A stretch of DNA of 64,000 nt from Anaerophaga thermohalophila str. Valhall (GTDB lineage Bacteria > Bacteroidota > Bacteroidia > Bacteroidales > Marinilabiliaceae), in assembly GCF_000250735.1 (NCBI RefSeq), contig NZ_AHZV01000182.1:62001-126000 (forward strand), written 5' to 3'. Position 1 is the first letter of the stretch, and every line of letters starts with the position of its first letter. The notes beneath the pieces are model-generated. The model saw nothing but the letters and a program-made list of their open reading frames with translations, had not been told where the DNA came from and searched no databases. Shown here one piece after another: positions 15,900-27,229 of the stretch. The position numbers and the translations under genes were made by a program.

Positions 15900-18800
15900 A
15901 TGCAGAAAACATTTTCCAAATATCTTTTTACTGCTCTGACCATCCTGGTTTTTGCAACCGGGGAGGCTTTTGGCATGTCTTTAAAGACAACCGCCCTGGC
16001 GACCGATATCCCACAAATTCCCGATACTGCAGAACAATTCAAATTAGACCGCATTATTACGCCCGGTCAAATATCGAAAAGTATTGACCCAAAGGACCCT
16101 TATATCCCGCAGCCCGATAATCTTCAATACAGGGCTGAGTACGACCCTTCTACCGGGCTGGTTAACTTGTATAAAATGGTGGGAAATATTCCCGTACAGC
16201 TTCCCTATACAATGTCTGTCGAAGAATACCGTCAAAAGGAATTGAGGCAATCAATGTTCAATTACTGGGAACAGCAAAGAGCAGAAACAGAGGAGACCGG
16301 TGAGGGAGCATCCGGGATCAGAATCGGAGCCGGCCGTGCCGTTGAAAGTATATTTGGAAGTGAAACCATAAATATTCGTCCGCAGGGAATTGCAGAACTC
16401 CAGATTGGTGTCAATCATACCCGTATCGATAATCCCACATTGCAGGAACGGATGCGAAAAACCACCACTTTCGATTTCCAGGAGAAAATACAAATGAACA
16501 TTACCGGCAATATCGGTGACAAGCTACGAATGGGAATTAATTACAATACCGATGCCACTTTTGATTTCGAAAACCAGATAAACCTCGAATACTCGGGACA
16601 CGAAGATGAAATACTGCAAAAAGTAGAAGCCGGAAATGTGACCTTACCTCTGCCGGGAACACTTATCACCGGAAGTCAAAGTCTTTTCGGAGTAAAAACA
16701 GAAATGCAGTTCGGACGCCTCACTGTTACATCCATTTTCTCTCAGCAAAAAGGGGAAACATCAACCATGAACATCCAGGGTGGGGCGCAACAACAGGATT
16801 TCGAAATCAGTGTTGATGAATATGATAAAAACAGGCACTTCTTTCTTTCACACCATTTCAGGGAAAGGTACAATGAAGCCATGAAACATCTTCCGGTAAT
16901 CAATTCTCCATTTAACATTACAAAAGTAGAAGTCTGGGTTACCAACCGAAGCAACAATTTTGATGAATCCCGCAATATTATCGCTTTTGCCGACCTTGCT
17001 GAAAGCGGCGACAACCTTACCAATCCGGGTTTATGGACCAGTCAGCCCGGTGCTTTGCCCTCGAACGGGGCCAACAACCTTTACGATCAGATGAACACCA
17101 CCTACTCGGCCGTTCGCGATATAAACCAGGTTTCCTCCACATTCGCTTCACTCGAATCGCAAGGGTTCAGGGGAGCGCGGGAATATGAAAAAATAGAAAA
17201 TGCACGCCTCCTCAAAGAATCTGAATACACCTTGCATCCAAAACTCGGGTATATCTCACTGAACAGTCCGCTAAATAACGACGAAGTATTGGCTGTAGCC
17301 TACGAATACACCTATAACGGCGAAGTATACAAAGTCGGCGAGCTCAGCACCGGCGGCATAGAAGCTCCCAACAGCCTGTATGTAAAACTCCTGAAAGGAA
17401 CACTTTTGGCACCAAGTGTCAAAACCTGGGACCTGATGATGAAAAACATTTACGCCATTGGTGCTTATCAGGTCAGCCCGGATGATTTTATTATGGACGT
17501 AGTCTACTTCGACGACTCGAAAGGTTCGTACATCAACTATTTTCCTGATGGGCCAAAACCTGAAGAAGGCGGGCTAAACGGTGAATTGCTGATTGGGATA
17601 ATGGGACTCGACCGACTCGACAGTAATCTGGAGCCTTACCCCGACGGTACATTCGACTTTGTTTCCGGATATACCATTTTGCCCGACCAGGGAAGGGTAG
17701 TTTTTCCGGTTGTGCAACCATTCGGAAATAATCTGGAAGAAAAATTGCAGGGTTATCCCGAACTCATAGATAAATACGTATTCCATGCCCTCTATGACTC
17801 CACCCTGACCGATGCTTCGCAGATGGCGGAAAGAAACAAATTCAGGCTTCAGGGTACCTACAAATCATCATCCAGTAGTGAAATTTCGCTCAACGCTTTT
17901 AATATTCCCGAGGGTTCTGTAGTCGTAACCGCTGGAGGACTAAAACTAACCGAAAATCAGGACTACACTGTCGATTACACCACCGGCCGTATTCGCATCA
18001 TAAACGAAGGACTTCTCGAGTCGGGGACACCTATTCAGGTATCACTCGAGAGTCAGGATATGTTTAACCTGCAAACAAAAACTTTGTTGGGAACACATCT
18101 CAACTATCAATTCAATAAAGACTTTAACGTGGGAGCCACACTCATGCACCTGAGAGAAAGGCCCCTTACGCAAAAAGTTAACTTTGGTGACGAGCCCATT
18201 GCCAATACTATATGGGGTCTAAATGCCGCTTATTATACTGAGTCGAATGCGCTGACTTCCTGGATCGATAAACTTCCGTTGGTTGAAACCACCACCCCTT
18301 CATCCATCTCCTTCGAAGGCGAATTTGCCCAACTTATCCCGGGGCACCCCAATGTCATCGAAAAAGAAGGAAACTCGTATATCGACGATTTCGAAGGAAG
18401 TGAAATTCCCATTGATATAAAAAACTGGACCGCATGGAAATTTGCCAGCACGCCCCAGGGGCAACCAGATATGTTTCCCGAAGCTGCCAACATCAATGAT
18501 CTTTCTTATGGGTTCAACAGGGCCAAACTGGCATGGTATGTCATTGACCCCCTCTTTCTGCGAAATAATAACCTTACACCTTCACACCTGAGACAAAACC
18601 CTGATCAACAGTCCAGCCACTTTGTGAGAGAGGTTTATGAGAAGGAGATTTTCCCCTATCGTGAAAGCGCTTACGGCGAACCAACCAACATTCCGGTTTT
18701 GAACCTTGCCTATTATCCCGACGAACGCGGCCCTTATAATTTTGACACCAACCTCACCCCCGACGGCAAACTAAACAACCCCGAGCAACGGTGGGCAGGT

Positions 18801-21800
18801 ATTATGCGTGAAATACAAACCAGTGACTTTGAAGCCGCGAACGTTGAATACATAGAATTCTGGATGATGGATCCGTTTGTTTACGATGACAGTCCCGAAC
18901 GTGGTGGCGATCTTTACATCAACCTGGGTAATATATCGGAAGACATTCTTCGCGACTCACGTAAATTTTTTGAGCAGGGACTGCCCGGCCCAGAGGACCC
19001 GTTTGATGTGGATAGCACGGTTTGGGGGTTTGTTCCTACCAAACAAAGTCTGGTTAATGCTTTCAGTAACGACCCCGGAACACGCTTCATGCAGGATGTA
19101 GGCCTTAACGGAATGAACTCGGAACGGGAAAGGAATTTCTATCGCCAAAATCCACACCCTTTTCTTACGCTGATTGACAACCTGTACGGCTCGGGCGGAT
19201 TAACCGGGAAAGCCTACCAGGAAATAATGAATGATCCCGCTGCCGACGATTACCACTATTATCGTGGTAGTGATTTCGACAGCGAAGAAGCCGGTATTCT
19301 CGAACGCTATAAAAATTTCAACAACCCTGAAGGCAATTCTGTGCCGTCTGAATATTCCAACGAAAGCTACAGTACAGCAGCTACAACGCTCCCCGACGGG
19401 GAAGACATCAACCGCGATAATACCCTGAGTGAAACCGAAAGCTATTACCAATACAGAATTAAACTGCGTCCAGGAAACATGAATGTTGGCGAAAATTTCA
19501 TTACCGATGAAATTGAATCCACGGTGGAACTCAAAAACGGTGAGCGCAGTTCCGTCAAATGGTATCAATTCAAGATACCCGTCAGTGAGCCCGACACCAC
19601 CATAGGAGAACTACGCGATTTCAGCTCCATCCGTTTCATGCGTCTATTCCTGAAAAACTTTTCCGACACCGTCATTTTGCGCTTTGCAACAATGGACCTC
19701 GTGCGTTCCGACTGGCGTAAATATACCGATGATTTGTTTGAAACAGCCGACATGGTGAGTCCCTCACCCGAAACTCAGTTCGATGTAGCCACGGTCAATA
19801 TTGAAGAAAACGGCACCAGAAAACCGGTCAACTATGTATTACCGCCCGGGATTGATCGGGTAATCGATCCCGGAAATCCCCAAATACGGCAGCTCAACGA
19901 ACAGTCAATAGCCCTGAAAACAACAGAACTGGCCGGAGGAGATGCCCGGGGAGTTTATAAAACGCTCAATATGGACATGCGCCAGTATCGTCGCATAAAA
20001 ATGGAAGTACATGCCGAAGAGATCACAGGATATCCGCTGGAAGATGATGAAATTACTGCCTTTATCCGTTTGGGCTCCGACTTTAAAAACAATTATTACG
20101 AATATGAAGTCCCCCTTAAGTTGACACCTCACGGCATTTACAGTAATAACTCCACGGCCGACAGATACATAGTATGGCCCGAGGATAACCAGATAAATGT
20201 TCCTGTGGAATTGCTCCAGGAAATTAAACTGAAACGCAATGACGCCTTAAGGTCAGGTGATACCGATGCTGCCATAAACGAAAAATTCAGCCGTTCTGAT
20301 CCCGACAATACCAGTAATAAAGTTAGCATAAAAGGTAATCCCAACCTGGCCAATGTACGATCGATAATGATCGGTATTCGCAACAGCTCCATCAACAATA
20401 AAAGCGTAGAAGTATGGTTTAACGAACTGCGTCTTTCCGATTTCGATGAAGAGGGAGGATGGGCGGCAAATGCCCGGATGAGCGTAAAACTGGCCGATCT
20501 GGGGAGTATGTCAATGGCCGGAAAAGTGAGCACTATCGGCTTTGGAAGCATTGAGCAAAGTGTAAATGAACGCAGCCAGGAAGACTATTATCAGTACGAC
20601 GTTGCCACCAACCTGGAACTGGGGAAATTGCTCGGGCCTGAATCACGGTTGTCTGCGCCGATGTACATCAGCGTCAGCGAGCAAGTTGCGACACCAGAAT
20701 ATTACCCCCTCGATCCTGATATTCCCATTGATGTAGCGCTGGATAATGCAGATACTAAAACAGAGAGAGACAGTATCAGACACCTGTCGGAAGACTACAC
20801 CAAACGCAAAAGTCTTAATTTCACAAACGTCAGACTAAAACCCAAAGACAATGAAACAAAACTATACGATATCTCGAACCTGAGTGCCACTTATGCCTAT
20901 AATGAATCCAGTCACCGGGATGTTAATACAGAATACAAAATCAACAAAAATTACAGAGGTATTCTGGCCTACAACTATTCCGGACAGCCCCGTTTAATTG
21001 AACCTTTCAAAAAAATCAACGGAGAGGCTTTCAGGCTTATCCGTGATTTCAATTTTTATCTTTTACCCAGTCAGCTAAACTACAGGTGGGAACTTATACG
21101 AGATTACAATGAATCACAGCTGCGAAATGTGAACAATCCTACCTTTAAAATTCCGGTTTCAGTAAGAAAAGATTTTAACTGGAACCGATATTTTGAAATG
21201 ACCTACAACCTTTCCAAATCACTGAAAATTGATTTCAGAACCATCACCAATGCCCGTATTGACGAACCGGAAGGAGCTGTCAATAAAGATTTGTACAAAG
21301 ACGAATATGAGCACTGGAAAGACTCGGTAATGCGTAATCTCATGTCGTTTGGGCGTACCACCAATTATCAGCACAACATAAATGCCAGTTACCGGGTGCC
21401 AGTCAACAAGTTGCCTCTGCTGGACTGGACGTCGGCCAACATCAACTACGGTGCCCAGTTTAACTGGCGGCAGGGACCCATTACCGAGGAAGAATACGAA
21501 TGGGGGAATACCATCCGGAATTCCAATACCATTCAGGCCAATACCCAACTCAATTTTTCCGGACTTTACAATAAAGTAGATTATCTGCGTAACCTCTCCC
21601 GTCCTAACCAAAGAGCAGGAGGCGCTCAACAATTGAGGTATACCAGTCACAGTCTCGACATCAAAAAAGACACTCCTTTCGAAATACAACACCGCCTGGA
21701 TACAAGAGATGTACAGGTTCGTATTTTCGACAGCAATGGCCGTCCCATCAGAGGCGAAACCAGGATCATTGATGCCAACACAGTGACATTTACTTCTCCC

Positions 21801-23333
21801 CGCGACATATCCAATGCACGAACTTTGATTACCGGACAGAAACAAACATCAACTTCACCGGTAAAAATTGTCGCCGACAATCTCTTGCGGATAGCCACCG
21901 GCATAAAAAACCTCTCTGTTTCCTACTCATCCAACAATGGGACTTCTCTTCCGGGGTATCTGCCCGATCCCGGGTTTCTGGGCAATGATGATGTTCGCGG
22001 GGTCAATGCACCCGGCATCCCGTTCCTGCTGGGAATACAGGACAGAGGTTTTGCTATGAAAGCGGTCGAAAACAACTGGCTGACAACCGACAGCACCTTA
22101 AACAGTCCGTATATTATGACCCACTCCGAAGACCTGAATATAAGGGCAACTATTGAACCGTTTGATGGTCTTCGGATTGATCTGACCGCCACACGCCGCT
22201 TTTCAAAAAATCTTAACGAATACTATCTTTTCAACGGAGATCAATTCAGAGGTGTTTTTAACACGATGGAGTCGGGAAGTTTTTCAATGAGTTTCAACAC
22301 TTTAGCAACAGCATTTGAAAAGATTGAGCGTTCGGGAAGTTATGAGTCGGATGCGTATGATCAGTTCCTGAAAAACAGGGACATAATAGCCCGCCGGCTT
22401 GGCGAAAAAAGAGTTGGAAGCAACTATCCAACAACAGGGGATTACTACGAGAATTCTAATATTGCCGGACTCCCATACAGCCCCGACGGATATCCCGACC
22501 TTGGACATACCGTTGAATCGGGTGTAGACGGTTATAACCTGACCTCGCGCGAAGTTATGGTGCCGGCCTTCCTGGCTGCCTATTCCGGGAAAAGTGCCGA
22601 CAACATTTTTACCGAAACATTCCCCTCGCTGTTAAGACTTAAACCCAACTGGCGTATCAACTTTACCGGATTATCTAAAATCGATTTCCTGAAAAAATAC
22701 ATCAAATCTTTCGATGTCAGTCACGCCTATTCATCTACCTACACCATCGGAAACTACCAAACCAACCTCGAATGGCAGGAAAACGGAGACGGTCTCAGTT
22801 TTGTCAGAGACGCTCAGGATAATTTTATCCCAAGGTACCTGATCAATGGTGTAACAATTACCGAACAGTTTTCTCCTTTCCTTCAGTTTAACATTACCTG
22901 GCCGGGTAATTTCAGCACCAGAGCGGAATACAAAAAAGGCAGAATACTCAATCTTAGCTTGAATAACAATCAGTTAATTGAAAACTACAATAACGAATGG
23001 ATTATAGGACTCGGATACCGTTTTGACAAGATGGACATGATCCTGGGGAAATCGAACAATCAGAAAAGAATATCATCAGACCTCAACCTGCGGGCCGACA
23101 TTTCATTGCGCGAAAATTTTTCTATTATCCGAAAAATACAGGAACAATCGAATCAGATGACAGCCGGACAAAAGATTACTACACTCAAAATAACTGCCGA
23201 TTATGTTTTAAGCGACAGGTTTAATGTACAACTGTTCTACGATCGGCAGGTCAACAACCCCTATATTTCATCTTCTTACCCCACTTACAATACAAATGTG
23301 GGCGTCAGCTTCAGATTTTCGCTGGCACAATAA
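15900..23333 (+). CDS. sprA: SprA/Sov, outer-membrane translocon of the type IX secretion system
   Basis: 2477 residues, the size expected for SprA. A hydrophobic signal peptide occupies about residues 1-25. The early region has GRAVESIFGSETINIRPQG, a conserved SprA stretch. The long remainder alternates beta-strand segments with aromatic residues, ending in FNVQLFYDRQ and a terminal beta-signal-like strand VSFRFSLAQ. SprA forms the very large single-chain beta-barrel through which T9SS cargo crosses the outer membrane; it is essential for gliding adhesin secretion. It lies between ruvA and gcvH, as in other Bacteroidota. With porX, sprE and gldH elsewhere in the window it indicates a functional T9SS. 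Confidence 0.97.
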   Translation: MQKTFSKYLFTALTILVFATGEAFGMSLKTTALATDIPQIPDTAEQFKLDRIITPGQISKSIDPKDPYIPQPDNLQYRAEYDPSTGLVNLYKMVGNIPVQLPYTMSVEEYRQKELRQSMFNYWEQQRAETEETGEGASGIRIGAGRAVESIFGSETINIRPQGIAELQIGVNHTRIDNPTLQERMRKTTTFDFQEKIQMNITGNIGDKLRMGINYNTDATFDFENQINLEYSGHEDEILQKVEAGNVTLPLPGTLITGSQSLFGVKTEMQFGRLTVTSIFSQQKGETSTMNIQGGAQQQDFEISVDEYDKNRHFFLSHHFRERYNEAMKHLPVINSPFNITKVEVWVTNRSNNFDESRNIIAFADLAESGDNLTNPGLWTSQPGALPSNGANNLYDQMNTTYSAVRDINQVSSTFASLESQGFRGAREYEKIENARLLKESEYTLHPKLGYISLNSPLNNDEVLAVAYEYTYNGEVYKVGELSTGGIEAPNSLYVKLLKGTLLAPSVKTWDLMMKNIYAIGAYQVSPDDFIMDVVYFDDSKGSYINYFPDGPKPEEGGLNGELLIGIMGLDRLDSNLEPYPDGTFDFVSGYTILPDQGRVVFPVVQPFGNNLEEKLQGYPELIDKYVFHALYDSTLTDASQMAERNKFRLQGTYKSSSSSEISLNAFNIPEGSVVVTAGGLKLTENQDYTVDYTTGRIRIINEGLLESGTPIQVSLESQDMFNLQTKTLLGTHLNYQFNKDFNVGATLMHLRERPLTQKVNFGDEPIANTIWGLNAAYYTESNALTSWIDKLPLVETTTPSSISFEGEFAQLIPGHPNVIEKEGNSYIDDFEGSEIPIDIKNWTAWKFASTPQGQPDMFPEAANINDLSYGFNRAKLAWYVIDPLFLRNNNLTPSHLRQNPDQQSSHFVREVYEKEIFPYRESAYGEPTNIPVLNLAYYPDERGPYNFDTNLTPDGKLNNPEQRWAGIMREIQTSDFEAANVEYIEFWMMDPFVYDDSPERGGDLYINLGNISEDILRDSRKFFEQGLPGPEDPFDVDSTVWGFVPTKQSLVNAFSNDPGTRFMQDVGLNGMNSERERNFYRQNPHPFLTLIDNLYGSGGLTGKAYQEIMNDPAADDYHYYRGSDFDSEEAGILERYKNFNNPEGNSVPSEYSNESYSTAATTLPDGEDINRDNTLSETESYYQYRIKLRPGNMNVGENFITDEIESTVELKNGERSSVKWYQFKIPVSEPDTTIGELRDFSSIRFMRLFLKNFSDTVILRFATMDLVRSDWRKYTDDLFETADMVSPSPETQFDVATVNIEENGTRKPVNYVLPPGIDRVIDPGNPQIRQLNEQSIALKTTELAGGDARGVYKTLNMDMRQYRRIKMEVHAEEITGYPLEDDEITAFIRLGSDFKNNYYEYEVPLKLTPHGIYSNNSTADRYIVWPEDNQINVPVELLQEIKLKRNDALRSGDTDAAINEKFSRSDPDNTSNKVSIKGNPNLANVRSIMIGIRNSSINNKSVEVWFNELRLSDFDEEGGWAANARMSVKLADLGSMSMAGKVSTIGFGSIEQSVNERSQEDYYQYDVATNLELGKLLGPESRLSAPMYISVSEQVATPEYYPLDPDIPIDVALDNADTKTERDSIRHLSEDYTKRKSLNFTNVRLKPKDNETKLYDISNLSATYAYNESSHRDVNTEYKINKNYRGILAYNYSGQPRLIEPFKKINGEAFRLIRDFNFYLLPSQLNYRWELIRDYNESQLRNVNNPTFKIPVSVRKDFNWNRYFEMTYNLSKSLKIDFRTITNARIDEPEGAVNKDLYKDEYEHWKDSVMRNLMSFGRTTNYQHNINASYRVPVNKLPLLDWTSANINYGAQFNWRQGPITEEEYEWGNTIRNSNTIQANTQLNFSGLYNKVDYLRNLSRPNQRAGGAQQLRYTSHSLDIKKDTPFEIQHRLDTRDVQVRIFDSNGRPIRGETRIIDANTVTFTSPRDISNARTLITGQKQTSTSPVKIVADNLLRIATGIKNLSVSYSSNNGTSLPGYLPDPGFLGNDDVRGVNAPGIPFLLGIQDRGFAMKAVENNWLTTDSTLNSPYIMTHSEDLNIRATIEPFDGLRIDLTATRRFSKNLNEYYLFNGDQFRGVFNTMESGSFSMSFNTLATAFEKIERSGSYESDAYDQFLKNRDIIARRLGEKRVGSNYPTTGDYYENSNIAGLPYSPDGYPDLGHTVESGVDGYNLTSREVMVPAFLAAYSGKSADNIFTETFPSLLRLKPNWRINFTGLSKIDFLKKYIKSFDVSHAYSSTYTIGNYQTNLEWQENGDGLSFVRDAQDNFIPRYLINGVTITEQFSPFLQFNITWPGNFSTRAEYKKGRILNLSLNNNQLIENYNNEWIIGLGYRFDKMDMILGKSNNQKRISSDLNLRADISLRENFSIIRKIQEQSNQMTAGQKITTLKITADYVLSDRFNVQLFYDRQVNNPYISSSYPTYNTNVGVSFRFSLAQ

Positions 23334-23396
23334 AGTCTGAAACAGCCAGTTAAAATATATCGATCATTTGTGTTAGATTATTCATGAAAAAATATC

Positions 23397-23404
23397 TAAT
23401 TTTG
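23397..23404 (+). promoter_or_regulatory. Predicted gcvH -7 promoter element
   Basis: TAATTTTG fits TAnnTTTG, 25 bases before the gcvH ATG. A TTTG at 23367-23370 lies at a slightly long distance (26 bases) and may not be the true -33. Confidence 0.45.
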
Positions 23405-23429
23405 AATTAAATCAATAAAATAAAAAATT

Positions 23430-23807
23430 ATGAATATACCGGAAAACCTAAAATTCACCAAAGACCACGAATGGGTTAAAGTTGAAGGTAATACGGCCAT
23501 TGTCGGAATTACGGATTTTGCCCAAAGTGAACTTGGCGACATTGTTTTCGTTGAAATTGAAACAGAAGACGAAGAACTTGAAAAAGAAGAAGTTTTTGGA
23601 ACTATCGAAGCTGTTAAAACCGTATCAGACCTTTACATGCCGGTGTCGGGAAAGGTTGTCGAAGTCAATGAAGAGCTGGAAAGCAAGCCTGAATTAGTCA
23701 ATAAAGAACCCTATGATGGCGGATGGATGATTAAAATAGAAATGAACAATCCCGATCAGGTGAGCGAACTCCTTTCAGCTTCTCAATATAAGGAACTCAT
23801 CAGCTAA
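23430..23807 (+). CDS. gcvH: Glycine cleavage system H protein
   Basis: 125 residues, full length. The lipoyl-attachment motif is in FGTIEAVKTVSDLYMP, with the modified Lys at residue 63. The N-terminal EHWV-like element is KDHEWVKVEG and the C-terminal DGGWMIKIE closes the hammerhead fold. As the lipoylated shuttle of the glycine cleavage complex it carries the aminomethyl group between P, T and L proteins, none of which is in the window. It is separated from sprA by 96 bases with its own promoter-like element. Confidence 0.96.
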   Translation: MNIPENLKFTKDHEWVKVEGNTAIVGITDFAQSELGDIVFVEIETEDEELEKEEVFGTIEAVKTVSDLYMPVSGKVVEVNEELESKPELVNKEPYDGGWMIKIEMNNPDQVSELLSASQYKELIS

Positions 23808-23948
23808 AAGTATTTGAACCATTCGCTATAACCCGTTAAGTAAATGCCTGAACACAGAGGCAATAAGACCAAACAACACCTTTATTAAGGGAAAGTTGAA
23901 ATTTTCAAAATTTAGCCTCATAAGAATTGTAAAAGTTTGACAGGGTAT

Positions 23949-23994
23949 TTCAATCAAAAAAAGGCGCAACAAATTGCGCCTCTTTTTGATTGAA
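23949..23994. terminator. Bidirectional terminator between gcvH and infB
   Basis: A 46-base near-perfect inverted repeat has a GGCGCAA/TTGCGCC core, loop CAAA, and flanking A-rich and T-rich arms. It gives a GC stem followed by a T tract on both strands. It serves the convergent gcvH and rimP-nusA-infB transcripts. Confidence 0.85.
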
Positions 23995-24012
23995 AATATT
24001 ATCTCCGTACTA

Positions 24013-27000
24013 TTACAATGTTCTTGAAACTTCGACTTCCTCGAAGGCCTCAATCATATCGCCTACCTTAATATCATTGAAATTCTTAATATTCAATCCG
24101 CATTCGTAACCGGAAGCTACTTCTTTAACATCATCTTTAAAACGCTTCAGAGAACCAAGTTCACCGGTATAAATAACAATCCCGTCGCGAATGACCCTTA
24201 CTTTAGAACTTCGCTTGATTTTTCCCTCTTTCACCATACAACCGGCCACTGTACCAACTTTGGTAATCTTGAATGTATCGCGAATTTCGAGTGTTGCAAT
24301 AATCTGCTCTTTAATTTCGGGAGACAACATACCTTCCATGGCTGCTTTAATCTCCTCGATGGCATCATAAATAATAGAGTAAAGGCGTATATCAATCTCT
24401 TCCTTCTCAGCCAGTCTGCGGGCAGCCATTGACGGGCGAACCTGGAAACCAATAACAATTGCATTGGAAGCGGCAGCAAGCATAATATCCGACTCGGAGA
24501 TTTGCCCGACAGCCTTGTGGATAACATTAACCTGAATCTCTTCGGTTGACAATTTGATCAGTGAGTCGGCGAGTGCCTCAATAGACCCGTCCACATCACC
24601 TTTAACCACCAGATTAAGCTCCTGGAAATTACCAATGGCAATGCGTCGTCCGATTTCATCGAGGGTAATATGTTTTTGTGTTCTGAGACCCTGCTCACGT
24701 TGCAACTGCGAACGTTTGGTAGCAATTTCCTTGGCTTCGCGCTCATTCTCCATCACATGGAATTTCTCACCCGCTTGTGGTGCACCGTTTAATCCAAGCA
24801 CCAACACCGGTTGTGAAGGTCCGGCCTCTTCAATTTTTTGATTTCGCTCATTAAACATGGCTTTTACGTGACCGTAATACTGTCCTGAAAGGATCAGATC
24901 ACCGGCTTTGAGTGTCCCGGCCTGAACCAGAAGTGTGGCAACATATCCGCGTCCACGATCAAGGCTGGACTCAATAACCGAACCTACAGCAGGTTTATTC
25001 GGATTGGCCTTAAGTTCGAGAAGATCGGCTTCGAGTAAAACCTTTTCAAGCAACTGTTCAACATTGATCCCGTTTTTGGCACTAATATCCTGTGATTGAT
25101 ATTTTCCTCCCCACTCTTCAACAAGATAGTTCATTTTGGCCAGTTCTTCCTTTACCTTATCAGGATTGGCATTGGGCTTATCAATTTTATTAATGGCAAA
25201 CACGATGGGAACACCGGCAGCCGAAGCATGATTTATGGCCTCAACGGTCTGCGGCATTACATTATCATCGGCAGCTACAATAATAATGGCAATATCGGTA
25301 ACCTGTGCACCACGTGCACGCATAGCAGTAAAAGCCTCATGCCCTGGCGTATCAAGGAAAGTAATCTCCCTGCCACCTTCCAGTTTAACATTGTAGGCAC
25401 CAATATGCTGAGTTATCCCACCGGCTTCACCGGCAATAACATTTGTGCTTCTGATGTGGTCGAGCAATGACGTTTTACCGTGATCGACATGCCCCATTAC
25501 GGTGATGATTGGTGGCCGGGGCTGCAAATCTTCGGGACTATCTTCTTCTTCCTCTATGGTTTCGGCTGCGTCTACACTGATAAATTCCACCTTATAACCA
25601 TATTCTTCGGCAACCAGGGTGATGGTTTCCGCATCAAGTCTTTGGTTAATCGAAACAAACAGACCAAGGCTCATACAGGTGGCTATCACCTGGTTTACCT
25701 GAACATCCATCAGATTGGCCAGCTCGTTGGCAGTCAGAAACTCGGTAACTTTAAGCACTTTACTCTCTTCCGACATCCGCTCCTTTGCCTCATGCTCTTT
25801 TTGGGCTGCAGCATCCCTCTTATCGCGACGGTGCCGGGAGGCCTTGGATTTCCCTTTCGAAGTCAGGCGTGCCAGAGTTTCTTTTTATCTGTTTCTGGAC
25901 ATCTTCTTCGCTCACTTCAGGACGGGTCGGCCGTTTTTTTGCCTTGGACTTTTTACGTTTTTCTTTTTTCTCCTGAGACTTACCACCTGCCTGGGTTTGT
26001 TGCTGATTATCATCGATATTCACCCGCTCTTTCTCTTTGCGGATGCGCTTACGTTTTTTCTTTTTCTTCCGCTGCTCGTCTCTGTTGTTATTCTCAGTAC
26101 GGGCATTTTCGGGCAGATTGATTTTACCCACCACGGTTGGCCCCGATAATTTTTTCACCTTGGTAGGCATAAAGCTGTCTTTATCAGCTTTCTCCTGTTC
26201 CTGTCCCGATTCTTTTCCGCTTTTATCCTCCGACTTAATTTCAGGTTTTGCCTCTTGAGGTTTTTCTGTGGGCTTTTCGGTAGATTTTTCAGTCTTTTCA
26301 CCCGACTTCTTTTCCTCTTTCTTCTCTTCTTTCTGAGGATGTTTGGCTGCAATCTTAGCATCCTCTTTTTTACCGGGTGTTCCGGCAGAAGTCTCCGCCT
26401 CCTGCTTTTTGGATTCGGCTGTATCTTTTTTCACATACTTTGTTTCTGCCGGGGATTTTTTATCGAGGTCAATTTTTCCCACCACCTTAATGTCTTTCCC
26501 CTTAGGAGGTTCAACCGGAATATTAACATCCTCTTCGGGTTGTTTCCTCTCTTCTTCAGCTTTCCCGGAAGCAGTAGTTTCCTTCGTCTGTTCTTTTGTT
26601 TCCGCTTCGGCTTTTTCTTCCTGCTTATCTTTTTCTTTCTTCTCCTCTTTCAGCCCTGCTTTCTCTGTGTCTTTACTTACGGGAGGCTTAGCCTCCTGTT
26701 CGACTTCTTTAGCCTTTTCTTCTTTTTTGCTTTCTTCAGATGGCCCTTTCTTGTCGAGGTCAATTTTTCCCACCACTTTAACATCCATTTTTTGCCTGGG
26801 GGAAGACACTTCGGCAGTTGGTTTTTCCTCTTTTTTCCCCACCGGTTTTACCGGTCTTTCCTGATCTTCTTCAATATCTTCAATATCCTCATCTTCATCC
26901 TCATCGTGCTGACTTTCTTTCAAATCATCGATGGACACAGAGGATTTTTTACCCTTGTGCTTTCTGTCGACCAACTTCTGCGATTCCATCTTCACAGTCA

Positions 27001-27166
27001 GGTCCGAACGATATTCCTTTTTCAGAAGATCATACATCTCTTCCGAAACCTTGGTATTCGGGTTGGATTCTATTTCGAACCCCTTTTTATGCAGAAATTC
27101 AACGATTGTGTTGATCCCTACATTACATTCTTTTGCTATTTTACTAAGTCTTTTTCCAACTGCCAT
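24013..27166 (-). CDS. infB: Translation initiation factor IF-2 (reading frame broken by one-base insertion)
   Basis: About 1050 residues when repaired. It contains the N-terminal IF2_N helix ([21 protein letters not shown]), then a long Lys/Glu-rich region of some 350 residues with three copies of VVGKIDL or VVGKINL (about residues 131, 228 and 345). The IF2_N-like [14 protein letters not shown] follows, then the GTPase with G1 [10 protein letters not shown]3 DTPGHEAF and G4 [10 protein letters not shown], and domains II-IV. The frame breaks at the T5 run 25882-25886 (A5 on the coding strand). Removing one base turns [10 protein letters not shown] into [13 protein letters not shown] and joins both parts. 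IF2 is essential, so sequence error is likely. It is the last gene of rimP-nusA-infB, with a terminator behind it. Confidence 0.95.
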
Positions 27167-27229
27167 ATAAAGGACTTTCGTTTTTCTGATAAAAAGATAA
27201 AAAATCTTTGACGGACAAAGATAAACGAA

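Noticed and set aside
26255-27211. Long plus-strand open frame rich in Phe and Leu
   Set aside because: It is the antisense shadow of the Lys/Glu-rich IF2 linker (AAA/GAA codons read backwards) and has no family character.
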